Positions 1 to 7,503 of a DNA stretch of 64,000 nt are shown piece by piece; position 1 is the first letter of the stretch; each line of letters starts with the position of its first letter. The notes beneath the pieces are model-generated. The model was not told the origin of the DNA. It was given only the letters and a program-made list of their open reading frames with translations, and did no database searches. This stretch comes from Limibacter armeniacum. Lineage in GTDB: Bacteria; Bacteroidota; Bacteroidia; Cytophagales; Flammeovirgaceae. Position numbers and translations under genes: made by a program. Location of the stretch: the NCBI RefSeq assembly GCF_036880985.1, contig NZ_JBAJNO010000008.1:1488001-1552000 (forward strand). Direction: 5' to 3'.

Positions 1-145
1 AGGTATTGAAGCTGCAGAAGGTGATGAAGTTATTGTATTTGGAGAAGGACTGACGATCAGTGATCAGGCTAAAGCAATAGGTACAATTCCTTACGAAATC
101 CTGACCAGTATCAATGAAAGGGTCAAAAGGGTATTCTACGCTTAG
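1..145 (+). CDS. alr: Alanine racemase, C-terminal fragment
   Basis: This is the last 47 codons of a gene that begins before the window; the frame starts at base 2 and ends in TAG at 143-145. The peptide contains GDEVIVFGE, then SDQAKAIGTIPYEILTSI and ends NERVKRVFYA. This matches the C-terminal beta domain of alanine racemases, the PLP enzymes that make D-alanine for peptidoglycan. In Bacteroidota this enzyme is often fused behind a MurF ligase domain, but the fragment cannot show whether that is so here. The last four bases overlap the convergent lipoprotein gene. Confidence 0.85.
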   Translation, partial: GIEAAEGDEVIVFGEGLTISDQAKAIGTIPYEILTSINERVKRVFYA

Positions 146-906
146 CGGCTTGGTACAAGCTCAATAGTAGCAATGTTGGTGACATGCTCCTGACTGACTA
201 ATACTGTACGGGTATAGTCTGCATATCCTTCGGCTGTAACAACAAGCTGATAGACGCCAGGAGCAAGGTCACTAACCATAAAACCTCCTAAACTTTTTGT
301 CTGTGTGGTTGTAATTGGCTCTACAGCGTCTTGGTTATAAACAAGTATTTTGGCTGGGCTGGTAGTTGAAAGTTTACCACTAATGCCTGTGATTGGGTGA
401 GAAGAAGCACTTAAGGTTGGATGGAAGTTGTAAATCCCAAAGTCATTGATCGATACGGCATTGTTAGATCCAGTGGAAAGATCAATGTTGTAAATTTTAC
501 CTGATTCTATTCTTTCATCTGTATCGAAAACCAGCTCTTCAGGGATGTTGAGCTTGTATTCCTCATCATTGACCACAATTGAGTTGGCAACACCAAGTGA
601 AAGCTTTATTTGTTCGATAGTACCTGAAGGGATGCTCCCATAGCCAACCAAAGGCTGTTGGTCAGTATTGTTTAGGTTATGGATAAATGAAGCTCCATCC
701 AAAGAAATCCATTCCTTGTCATTATTTTCCATTCTTACCCAGACCTCTTTTATATCAAGGTAAATATTATTGTTTGGGTTGGGCGAATCAGCTTTCAGGT
801 GTACCATAATAGAGGCATTTTCCTTGGGCTCAGGATCATCATTGCTACATGAATACATACAGAAGCTTAACAGAAAGGTAAAAGAGAGGAATGTAAGTTT
901 GTCCAT
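142..906 (-). CDS. DUF4382-type lipoprotein
   Basis: Exported lipoprotein of unknown function. I chose the ATG at 904-906 because it gives a clean lipoprotein signal (MDKLTFLSFTFLLSF followed by lipobox MYSC and SNDD). The frame stays open to an ATG at 961-963, which would put 19 polar and hydrophobic residues before the signal. The mature part starts with a beta-rich region (ASIMVHLKAD, DIKEVWVRMEN, a W-x-SL segment, then IEQIKLSLGVANSIVVNDEEY) that resembles DUF4382. The last ~70 residues (GISGKLSTTSPAKILVYNQ, then SDLAPGVYQLVVTAEGYADY) look like a carboxypeptidase-regulatory-like beta-sandwich. The protein probably sits in the envelope. It converges on alr with a 4-bp overlap. Confidence 0.75.
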   Translation of the reverse strand: MDKLTFLSFTFLLSFCMYSCSNDDPEPKENASIMVHLKADSPNPNNNIYLDIKEVWVRMENNDKEWISLDGASFIHNLNNTDQQPLVGYGSIPSGTIEQIKLSLGVANSIVVNDEEYKLNIPEELVFDTDERIESGKIYNIDLSTGSNNAVSINDFGIYNFHPTLSASSHPITGISGKLSTTSPAKILVYNQDAVEPITTTQTKSLGGFMVSDLAPGVYQLVVTAEGYADYTRTVLVSQEHVTNIATIELVPSR

Positions 907-1072
907 CAGAGTCCTATTGTCAGTTAGATTGCTAAGGCAGAATGAAATTTTAAAAGCATTCATACTGTCTTAGCAACTATCTTTTAACAATAAAACCAGT
1001 TAAAGATTTCCAAATGTTTGGGATTATTTAGCAAACAATAGAACATCATTGAATTGTCCTTTAAAAAAGGTC

Positions 1073-1897
1073 CTATTCAGGAGATTGATCAAAGAATTCA
1101 TCAAAAAACGCCAAATGGTAAGGGACTGACTTATTCCAGTAATCCCAGTTGTGTTCACCCGGTCTTTCCATGTAGATGTGAGGATACTTAAGCTCCAGAA
1201 GCTTTTGATGCAATTGGCGGTTTACCTCAATAAAAAAGTCATCAACACCACAATCTATAAATAGCGTTACCTGGCCATCCTTTAACTTTTCAGCATTGGC
1301 AATAACCGTATGAGATTCCCATACCTGTGTATTGGACTTATAAGGGCCTAACTTTTTGCTAATTTGCCAACTCAAAGGCCAAGGAGTGAAGTCAACTCCT
1401 CCGCTCATGCTAGCTGCTGCCCCAAATGTATCAGCATGTTTGGCAGCAAGGTAAAGTGCACCATGCCCCCCCATACTTAACCCAGTAATGGCTCTGCCTT
1501 TTCTGTCCTGAATAGTGCGGTAATGCTGATCAACCCATTTAACGACTTCCTTACTGATATAGGTCTCAAATTGGCTTTTAGGATCAATGGGGCTGTCAAT
1601 ATACCAGCTATTGAAGTCTCCGTCTGGACAAACGACAATAAGTTGTAGCTCATCTGCATATTTAGATAGCTCAGGGAATGAACTGGTGTAGTTAGAGAAA
1701 TTACCTGAATGTCCGTGTAGCATGTATACTACTGGGAATGACCTGTTAGCATCAGTTTGGTAAGCATCAGGAAGGGTAACTGTTGCTTTCCAGCTTTCGT
1801 TCATAGTGGCGCTGTGAATCGTTACAGTATCTGTTTCTGCTGCAAAGACCGCAACAGAAAGGAGGAGGCTTCCTAGTAAGGTAAAAATGTGTCGCAT
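1073..1897 (-). CDS. Secreted alpha/beta-hydrolase esterase (esterase D / feruloyl esterase-like)
   Basis: A 274-residue enzyme with a signal peptide (MRHIFTLLGSLLLSVAVFAAE). The fold is the alpha/beta-hydrolase of the putative-esterase family (S-formylglutathione hydrolase, tributyrin esterase, feruloyl esterase relatives). It has the oxyanion strand VVYMLHGHSGN, the nucleophile elbow GLSMGGHGA (Ser near residue 142), an acid in DCGVDDFF (near 217) and the catalytic His in GEHNWDYW (near 249). It should act in the periplasm or outside the cell on a carboxylic ester. The natural substrate cannot be told from the sequence. It is monocistronic by position: 166 bases separate it from the lipoprotein gene downstream. 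Confidence 0.85.
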   Translation of the reverse strand: MRHIFTLLGSLLLSVAVFAAETDTVTIHSATMNESWKATVTLPDAYQTDANRSFPVVYMLHGHSGNFSNYTSSFPELSKYADELQLIVVCPDGDFNSWYIDSPIDPKSQFETYISKEVVKWVDQHYRTIQDRKGRAITGLSMGGHGALYLAAKHADTFGAAASMSGGVDFTPWPLSWQISKKLGPYKSNTQVWESHTVIANAEKLKDGQVTLFIDCGVDDFFIEVNRQLHQKLLELKYPHIYMERPGEHNWDYWNKSVPYHLAFFDEFFDQSPE

Positions 1898-1975
1898 TGC
1901 TGAATGGTTTAAAATTGGGAATTAATGGTATGAATTAAAGAAAAAATTGTAAAGGAAGAAAAAATGCACCACAAC

Positions 1976-2009
1976 AAAAAAGCCGCAGGATTACTCCAGC
2001 GGCTTTTTG
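1976..2009. terminator. Intrinsic terminator, probably bidirectional
   Basis: A-tract, stem AGCCGC (1981-1986) pairing with GCGGCT (1999-2004), a 12-base loop, then T-tract. It lies just after the stop of the YceI gene on the minus strand, where the A-tract reads as U. It also has the form of a terminator in the other direction. Confidence 0.8.
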
Positions 2010-2030
2010 TATTAGCTAGTAAAGGTTTGC

Positions 2031-2774
2031 TTATTCAGCAGACTCTTCAGTAGCCTCTGTAGCTTCAGCAGATGCCTCAGCAGTTTCGTCAGCTTCTACA
2101 GTAGCTTCTACAACTTCAGCAGCAGCAGTAACGTTCAATTCGATTTCTACGTCATCGTAGATGAACTTGTCAGCAGCGTCACCAAGGATAGACTTAGAGC
2201 TATAAGTGATACCGAATTTAGTTCTGTCGATAGAGAATTTAGCTGCAACTGTAGCAGTACCTTCAGCAGTTTCGATAGTAGCTGGGAAAGAAACCTCTTG
2301 TGTAGAGTCTTTCAAAGTCAGCATACCAGTTACGTTGTAAGCACCCTCAACAGCTTCTACTGAAGAGATCTCGAAAGATGCAGTAGGGAAGTTCTCAACG
2401 CCGAAGAAATCATCAGCTTTCAGGTGACCTACCAGTTTAGCGTTCATTTCATCCTCAGCAGGGATGTCAGAAACTGCAACAGAGCTCATGTCGATAGTGA
2501 ATGAACCTGATTTTACTGTACCTTCAGCGATTTCGAAAGAACCTTCGCTTACACTGATAGTACCGAAGTGCTCACCACCTACTTTTTTACCAGTCCACTT
2601 TACAGAGCTAGCAGAATCAACGATAGCGTAAGAGCCAGCTGCAAGACCTTCAGCTGCAGCAGTCTCAGTAGTTACACCTGCTTGTGCTTCTTCAGTGTTT
2701 TCTTGTTTAGCGCCACATGCAACCATAGCAAATGACATAAAACCGATCGCGGCAAATTTAGTAGCCTTGTTCAT
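2031..2774 (-). CDS. YceI family lipoprotein with acidic tail
   Basis: A 247-residue lipoprotein: signal MNKATKFAAIGFMSFA followed by lipobox MVAC. Residues ~45-215 are a YceI domain, a lipocalin-like beta barrel that binds isoprenoid-type or other amphiphilic ligands. Typical pieces are YAIVDSASSVKWTGKKVGG, HFGTISVSEGSF, DIPAEDEMNAKLVGHLKADDFF, FPTASFEISSVEA, LTLKDSTQEVSFPA and FSIDRTKFGITYSS. The last ~35 residues are a low-complexity Ala/Glu/Thr tail (TVEADETAEASAEATEATE) that the family does not normally have. It is a single gene with its own terminator and a candidate promoter. Codon use is strongly regular, which suggests high expression. Confidence 0.9.
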   Translation of the reverse strand: MNKATKFAAIGFMSFAMVACGAKQENTEEAQAGVTTETAAAEGLAAGSYAIVDSASSVKWTGKKVGGEHFGTISVSEGSFEIAEGTVKSGSFTIDMSSVAVSDIPAEDEMNAKLVGHLKADDFFGVENFPTASFEISSVEAVEGAYNVTGMLTLKDSTQEVSFPATIETAEGTATVAAKFSIDRTKFGITYSSKSILGDAADKFIYDDVEIELNVTAAAEVVEATVEADETAEASAEATEATEESAE

Positions 2775-2831
2775 ACAAATTTGGAATTAGTTGTTGGATA
2801 AATAAATGTTTACACAAATGAATTTGCACTC

Positions 2832-2866
2832 CAAATGTAGTATGGAGTTTGATAAATATAATACAA
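2832..2866 (-). promoter_or_regulatory. Candidate Bacteroidota-type promoter of the YceI gene
   Basis: On the minus strand, TACATTTG (complement of 2832-2839) matches the -7 consensus TAnnTTTG, and a TTG (complement of 2864-2866) lies 24 bases upstream. The gap is a few bases longer than the usual 19-21, so the -33 part is weak. Confidence 0.35.
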
Positions 2867-3051
2867 TTTAGTATTAAAATTATCTTAATTTTTGAATTTG
2901 TATTATTTCAACAAAAATACAGGATTCTGTTTAGGCAAAAAAAATGCCGATTTGGATGGGGTGGGGTTGTAGGTACCTAGTTTTAAGATTTGTAGAGGGT
3001 TTTTTAAGTTATTTTACCAAAAATCAGGGGTAGTTATCAAAAATTAGCAAA

Positions 3052-3085
3052 TAAAAAGCCCTTCACCGTTGTAAAGTGAAGGGCC
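3052..3085 (-). terminator. Intrinsic terminator of the pseudocaspase gene
   Basis: A 9-bp perfect stem, GCCCTTCAC (3058-3066) with GTGAAGGGC (3076-3084). On the minus strand it is followed by a U-tract from the A-run at 3052-3057. It lies 30 bases beyond the stop codon of the 1085-residue protein. Confidence 0.85.
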
Positions 3086-3114
3086 TTATAGGTTGCAACT
3101 AGCTTAGAATGTGC

Positions 3115-4914
3115 TTACTTCAGCTGTGATTCCAGTGCATTTATGCGGAACATAGCTTTAGCATAGTAGATTCCAAGAGGGTATTGCTTAATATATTCTT
3201 TATATGCCTCTACAGTGTCATGCTGTTCAGCCTCTTTCCAATCTTTTTCCTCTTTGTTCTGTGAATCATTTTTCAGGTCATTGATACGACCCTTAGCTTC
3301 ATCCCAATACCTTTTCTCCTTTGTCAGGTTGAGGTAGTTAAAGTAGGCACTCATAGAGTCTTCATCGATGGTGTTTTTCCATAGAATATCCTCTTCGTCA
3401 TCCTCACTTTCTGTTTCTTCTATTGCAGCAACAGGTTCCTCAACTTCTTCTTCAACTATTTCTTCCGTATTGACTTCTGGTTCAGCGAAGTCAGTAACAG
3501 GGCTTTCAGAAACTGTCTCTTCTACTTCATTGAAGTGAGATACAGTAGTTTCTTCTTCCGTTGTTTCAGATATTGACTTCTCCATGGCAGCTTTATAAAC
3601 TTCCTCAAAGTCGCTAGGAGGTGTTACAGGTGCTTCCTCTACCACTGCTTCTTCCGTTTTATCTTCAGCTCTGTTCAGTTCGTTGATACGGCTGTAAGCT
3701 TCAGTCAGGTAAGCATTGTCTTCTGAGTGGCTCAGGTATTCACGGTATGCATCAACTGTATCTTTTGACTTAGCATATTGCCACAGGCTTTCTTCATCAA
3801 GGCTTGTAACGTCAACATTTTCCTCAACAGCGTTACTTACAGGAGTTGTTTCTACCGAAGTATCCTCGCTTGGAGTAGAAGTGGTCGTTTCTGTGAACGT
3901 TGCTGTTTTGTTGCTGCTACCTTCCTGACTGCTCAGTTTGTTGATCATGTAGTAAGCATCAGCAATATGCAGGGACTCTTTTGTATAGTTGATATAGTCC
4001 ATGTAAGCCAAAACAGTGCGCTCCTGTTCAGCACGTTTCCATAGGTCGTCTTCAGACAGTGCTTTCAGGCTAGCTTCATCACTTGATTCAGATTCAACTT
4101 CAGACTGACGTTTTGGCGCTTTCTTCTGTGCTGTAACAGCAGGTTGAGAACGCTCAATACTAGGCGTTTTAACATTGTCCTCTTTTTCTGACTGCTCTTC
4201 CTTATCAAGAATACCCGCAATCAGTTCTTCAGCTGCTGAGATTTCTTCAGTAATGTTAACTTCAAATGAAGTCTCATTTTCTACTGCTTCTTCAACCTCT
4301 TCCTGCTGCTCTTCTGCTAGTATTGGTGTAGCTACTTCTTCAGTAGGTACTTCTACTTCCTGTACAGGCTCTTCTTGAGTGCTATCAGCAACAACACTCT
4401 CATCTTCTATGGCAGGTGTTTCCTCTACTACAGCTTCAAGAGTTTCCTGAACTTCAGTTTGAAGCTCATTATCAATGGCAGGAATTACTACTTCCTCCGC
4501 AATTGAAGAGACTTCTTCTGTTACAGGTGTCTCAGTATTTGGTGCAATTCCGTTCACTGAAAGCGATTCAGAGATCTCTTTAATCACATCTTCAACAGGC
4601 TCATGTCTCAGTTTTGAAAGCAGTGCCTGATCAAGTCCGTGAATAGAAGTACCATTCACTGTCACTGTTTCGTGACCATTAACTTCAGGTACTTCAGTAA
4701 TATTTTCTTCTTCCACTACTTCATTAGTGACAGTAGTAGGAGTTACTTCATTGTCAACAACTTCGTTAGCAGGAGCTGGAGTCTCATTTTCTGGTTGAAT
4801 AGACCTAAGCTCAATTACTCGCTGCTTGGCTTTAGTAATGTGCTTGCCTTGCGGGAAGACACTGATATAGAAATCGTATGCTTCTTCTGCATTCCAAATA
4901 GCAGTACGCTTCCA
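3115..4914 (-). repeat. Five-copy W-A-Y-A-I-L protein repeat inside the pseudocaspase gene
   Basis: Five ~37-residue units start at Trp487, 778, 864, 998 and 1045. They share W-[KQ]-x-[AT], then A-Y-x-x-Y-[IL], then A-x-x-x-I-x-x-L. The first and last units keep a YP-x-G or FP-x-G turn that the middle three have lost. Long linkers rich in Glu, Thr and Val separate the units, except for the last two. The pattern is a degenerate TPR-like helical hairpin. Confidence 0.7.
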
Positions 4915-6372
4915 GAAAGCATCTTCCAGTTCACCCATTACTTCATCCCTGATTGATTGGCGAAGTGATTCTTCTGTTTCTTTGGACAGCCCTTCTTCAG
5001 CTTTTGCAGGGGTTTCTTGTGGTGTAGTGTTAAATTCAGATTGGAGCTGTTGACGAATCTCGTCTTCCAACTCTACTTTTACTTTTTCACGGATAATGTT
5101 TTCCTGTACGATAAAGCGCTCGCACTCTTCCATACGACGGACTACAACAGGGTCACTGTGCGTTTTCATAGAACTAGCATAGTTCTTCATAGCTTCGCTA
5201 TAGTTGCCCTTGAAGTAAGCCTCATCGCCCTTGTGGCGAAGTGTGATAAACTCGATTTCCTGAATACTCTTGTCTAGTCTTTCTTGGAAGCTGGCATTGT
5301 TAGTGTCATCCAGTTTTACAAGTTGTTCGTACAAAATCTTGGCATTCTCGAAGTCCTCAGCCTCAAAATGGCGGTTGGCTTGCGCAGCCAATGAACGGAT
5401 ACTTCCTTCTGTTGAGGTCGGTAATTGGTACAATGCTGTAGCTTTATTAAAGGTGGCATGAGCTTCCACAAATGCTTCTCTATTGTATGCCGCTTCTGCC
5501 TGAGTCAGTAGTTCAACAAAAGCTTTCTTTTTGCTGATTTCTTCGTCTTCAGGGAAAAGCTCAGATGCTTCTTTCAGGTAAGGTCTTGCAGACTGGTAAG
5601 CAGCATTAACAAAATGCAGGTCTGCATCTTCTTTCAGTTGAATGAACTTAGCATAACGCTTGTTGAATGCGAGTTTAAACGTTCCCTGATCACCTTTGCT
5701 GATAAGCGGCTTTATATCTTCAGATACATGTTGGAATTTCTCAAAAATATCATCCAAAGTGATGGTTGCTTGCTGTTTTGAAATGCCGTTTTCAAGTATT
5801 TGAACCAACTCTTTTGTGAAAAGTCCTGACGTGACATTGTCATCAGTTGGAGTTGATAGGAATACTTTGTTTGGCAAGTCAGATCCATATTGGTCAAACA
5901 GCTGAACAACCAGTTGGTTAGGCTGGATATCAGATTCGAAGTTAAGTTTTTGATACTCGGCGTCAATCAGGAAAAGGATGCGTTGTGCTTCAGTTTCCTT
6001 CAGGATATCGATGATTTCTTCAAGCGCAATACCATTCACATGTGCTTTTTCCAATGTGGAATTACCTGTCATAAAGAACAATCGTTCCTTTCTCAATACC
6101 ACATAACCATTGAAGCAAATTATGAGTGTATCCTTGGATTCTTCAGCAGCGCTAGCCAGTACTTCTTTGATGCGCGTATTGTCCTCCTTGTCAACAAGGG
6201 AAACAATGTTTTCCTTGGGCAAGCCGAGTACTTGTTTATCAACAAATGCAGACTTAAGTGAGTCTAGCTCTTGCTGAATTCCGCCAATAGGCGCAAGGGA
6301 TTCATCTTTCGGAAATTCCCCGACGCCGATGATTACTGCTTTGGTTTTAGCTGTGTGAATCGTCAAAGACAT
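3115..6372 (-). CDS. Pseudocaspase (C14-like) protein with TPRs and W/Y helical repeats
   Basis: A 1085-residue soluble protein without a signal peptide. Residues ~8-235 have the order of elements of a caspase/metacaspase fold: KAVIIGVGEF, a loop region, LIICFNGYVV, LFLIDAEY, FLSTPTDDN and GLFTKELVQIL. The dyad is missing: the SGHG strand reads NGYV (His replaced by Tyr90) and the D-x-C strand reads DAE (Cys replaced by Glu139). Residues ~240-420 contain TPR-like helices. About 425-480 is a charged coiled-coil-like stretch. Five copies of a short W-x-x-A...Y-x-x-Y...A-x-x-x-I-x-x-L repeat follow, with Trp at 487, 778, 864, 998 and 1045, joined by very acidic Glu/Thr/Val linkers. It could be a scaffold or sensor; no enzyme activity is expected from the caspase part. 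The function is not known to me. Confidence 0.8.
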   Translation of the reverse strand: MSLTIHTAKTKAVIIGVGEFPKDESLAPIGGIQQELDSLKSAFVDKQVLGLPKENIVSLVDKEDNTRIKEVLASAAEESKDTLIICFNGYVVLRKERLFFMTGNSTLEKAHVNGIALEEIIDILKETEAQRILFLIDAEYQKLNFESDIQPNQLVVQLFDQYGSDLPNKVFLSTPTDDNVTSGLFTKELVQILENGISKQQATITLDDIFEKFQHVSEDIKPLISKGDQGTFKLAFNKRYAKFIQLKEDADLHFVNAAYQSARPYLKEASELFPEDEEISKKKAFVELLTQAEAAYNREAFVEAHATFNKATALYQLPTSTEGSIRSLAAQANRHFEAEDFENAKILYEQLVKLDDTNNASFQERLDKSIQEIEFITLRHKGDEAYFKGNYSEAMKNYASSMKTHSDPVVVRRMEECERFIVQENIIREKVKVELEDEIRQQLQSEFNTTPQETPAKAEEGLSKETEESLRQSIRDEVMGELEDAFWKRTAIWNAEEAYDFYISVFPQGKHITKAKQRVIELRSIQPENETPAPANEVVDNEVTPTTVTNEVVEEENITEVPEVNGHETVTVNGTSIHGLDQALLSKLRHEPVEDVIKEISESLSVNGIAPNTETPVTEEVSSIAEEVVIPAIDNELQTEVQETLEAVVEETPAIEDESVVADSTQEEPVQEVEVPTEEVATPILAEEQQEEVEEAVENETSFEVNITEEISAAEELIAGILDKEEQSEKEDNVKTPSIERSQPAVTAQKKAPKRQSEVESESSDEASLKALSEDDLWKRAEQERTVLAYMDYINYTKESLHIADAYYMINKLSSQEGSSNKTATFTETTTSTPSEDTSVETTPVSNAVEENVDVTSLDEESLWQYAKSKDTVDAYREYLSHSEDNAYLTEAYSRINELNRAEDKTEEAVVEEAPVTPPSDFEEVYKAAMEKSISETTEEETTVSHFNEVEETVSESPVTDFAEPEVNTEEIVEEEVEEPVAAIEETESEDDEEDILWKNTIDEDSMSAYFNYLNLTKEKRYWDEAKGRINDLKNDSQNKEEKDWKEAEQHDTVEAYKEYIKQYPLGIYYAKAMFRINALESQLK

Positions 6373-6575
6373 AGTAGTATCTTACTTAACCTGTTTGAAT
6401 GCAACCTAATAATGAGTTACTATAATGTGCTCTCTGCTTAAAAAATGCGTGAATAAGAAATATTCAAAAAAGCGCATTACAGCTAGTTTAGTAACGGTTT
6501 TGTTGTTTTTATATTCTCTATTGTTTGGATTTTTTCAATAGTAAGTAGAATAATATCACTCTGAAAGATAGTGAT

Positions 6576-6598
6576 CCCTGTTGTTTTGTGCAACAGGG
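6576..6598. other. Inverted repeat between two minus-strand genes
   Basis: CCCTGTTG (6576-6583) pairs with CAACAGGG (6591-6598) over a 7-base loop. It lies after the stop of the 94-residue gene and before the pseudocaspase gene. There is no U-tract on the minus strand, so it may be a weak terminator or a processing site. Confidence 0.45.
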
Positions 6599-6636
6599 GA
6601 AGTTTTTAGGTGGTAATAATTGTTAATAAAAGTCGA

Positions 6637-6921
6637 TTATTCTTCTTCGTCCGCATAGTTGAATCCATGGTCACCTTCTTCTTCGTCCTCAGGTTCAATG
6701 GTTTTACGAAGGAGGTTCCAGTCTGCTAGAAAATCATCAGGGTAAGGGCTGCTTTTTTCCTCGTCAGACAGCGTTTCTTTTTCCTTTTCAATTTGCTTTA
6801 CATCAGGTGTTTCTTCATCGCCTAATTCATCTCTTCTGTCGGCTGCTTCAAGCGCTTCCCAGTTAATCTCGCCTGACTCATCTACCTCTTTCGCCTTTTT
6901 GTTCTTGTCCTCTGCCATCAT
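6637..6921 (-). CDS. Small acidic hypothetical protein
   Basis: 94 residues (93 if the second ATG is used), highly charged, with no signal peptide or membrane segment. It starts MAEDKNKKAKEVDESGEIN, has a central EALEAADRRDELGDEE segment and a small aromatic patch (SPYPDDFLADWNLLRK), and ends in an acidic run. The patch may be a short helix that binds a partner; the rest looks disordered. I do not recognise the family. It lies 264 bases upstream of the pseudocaspase gene in the same direction, and its acidity is like that of the linkers in that protein, but co-transcription is not shown. Confidence 0.6.
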   Translation of the reverse strand: MMAEDKNKKAKEVDESGEINWEALEAADRRDELGDEETPDVKQIEKEKETLSDEEKSSPYPDDFLADWNLLRKTIEPEDEEEGDHGFNYADEEE

Positions 6922-7023
6922 CTTAAGCTTAAATATTAATGTGAATTACAAATCGGTAGCAAAGATATGGATTTTGAAAGGATTTGCAGGATTGAATTTG
7001 ATAGGTTTCCAAAGTATGTTGTA

Positions 7024-7047
7024 AAGGTCAGAGAATGCCTGACCTTT
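7024..7047 (-). other. Hairpin after the 79-residue gene, possible terminator
   Basis: AAAGGTCAG (7024-7032) and CTGACCTTT (7039-7047) form a perfect 9-bp stem with a 6-base loop, 17 bases beyond the stop at 7064. On the minus strand it is followed by only a mildly T-rich sequence. Confidence 0.45.
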
Positions 7048-7063
7048 ATTTGAGAGTGTGTTT

Positions 7064-7303
7064 TCAATAAGCTACATGTACATCAAAGTCTTCGATAGTC
7101 ACCATTGGGACCACAAAAGTATGTCGATATTTGCTGACGGTGTTGAGGTCCTTGTCTTTTGGGTGACGCATCTTGTCTTTGATTTCGGATATTTGTTCCC
7201 TGTCAAGCCCAAAGTCAATCAGTTCGAGAGAATAGACAGGAGAGCCATCCATTGATTCGTAATGCGCCCTTTTTCGGACGATTGCGTAGCGATGTTCTTC
7301 CAT
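7064..7303 (-). CDS. Small conserved-looking hypothetical protein
   Basis: 79 residues, soluble, starting MEEHRYAIVRKRAHYE. It alternates basic and acidic stretches (SLELIDFGLDREQISEIKD) and ends with a beta-like segment (HTFVVPMVTIEDFDVHVAY). It has no cysteine and no membrane segment. The amphipathic pattern and normal codon use argue for a real protein. I do not recognise a family. It lies between polA and the 94-residue gene on the same strand, with a polA terminator on its upstream side, so it should have its own promoter. Confidence 0.55.
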   Translation of the reverse strand: MEEHRYAIVRKRAHYESMDGSPVYSLELIDFGLDREQISEIKDKMRHPKDKDLNTVSKYRHTFVVPMVTIEDFDVHVAY

Positions 7304-7445
7304 AGTAATCAGAGAGTTAATCGTTGAGAAATAATACGTTTGAAGAGTCGTCAGTTATGTCAATCAAAGCGGGTTGGAGACCCTGTTTAAATTGAAAATC
7401 AATTAATCAGCCATTTCGTTCCTGAAAACTACCCCGAAGGCAAAT

Positions 7446-7476
7446 AAAAAGCACTGACCGTAAGATCAGTGCTTTA
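7446..7476. terminator. Intrinsic terminator of polA
   Basis: GCACTGA (7451-7457) pairs with TCAGTGC (7466-7472), with A- and T-runs on both sides, so it can work in both directions. It lies 28 bases beyond the polA stop codon on the minus strand. Confidence 0.85.
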
Positions 7477-7503
7477 TTTTTATACTTCAGATGGATATAG
7501 CCC

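Noticed and set aside
1050-1080. Weak stem TCCTTT/AAGG-TCC at the end of the esterase gene
   Set aside because: The stem is short and imperfect, so it is not a convincing terminator.
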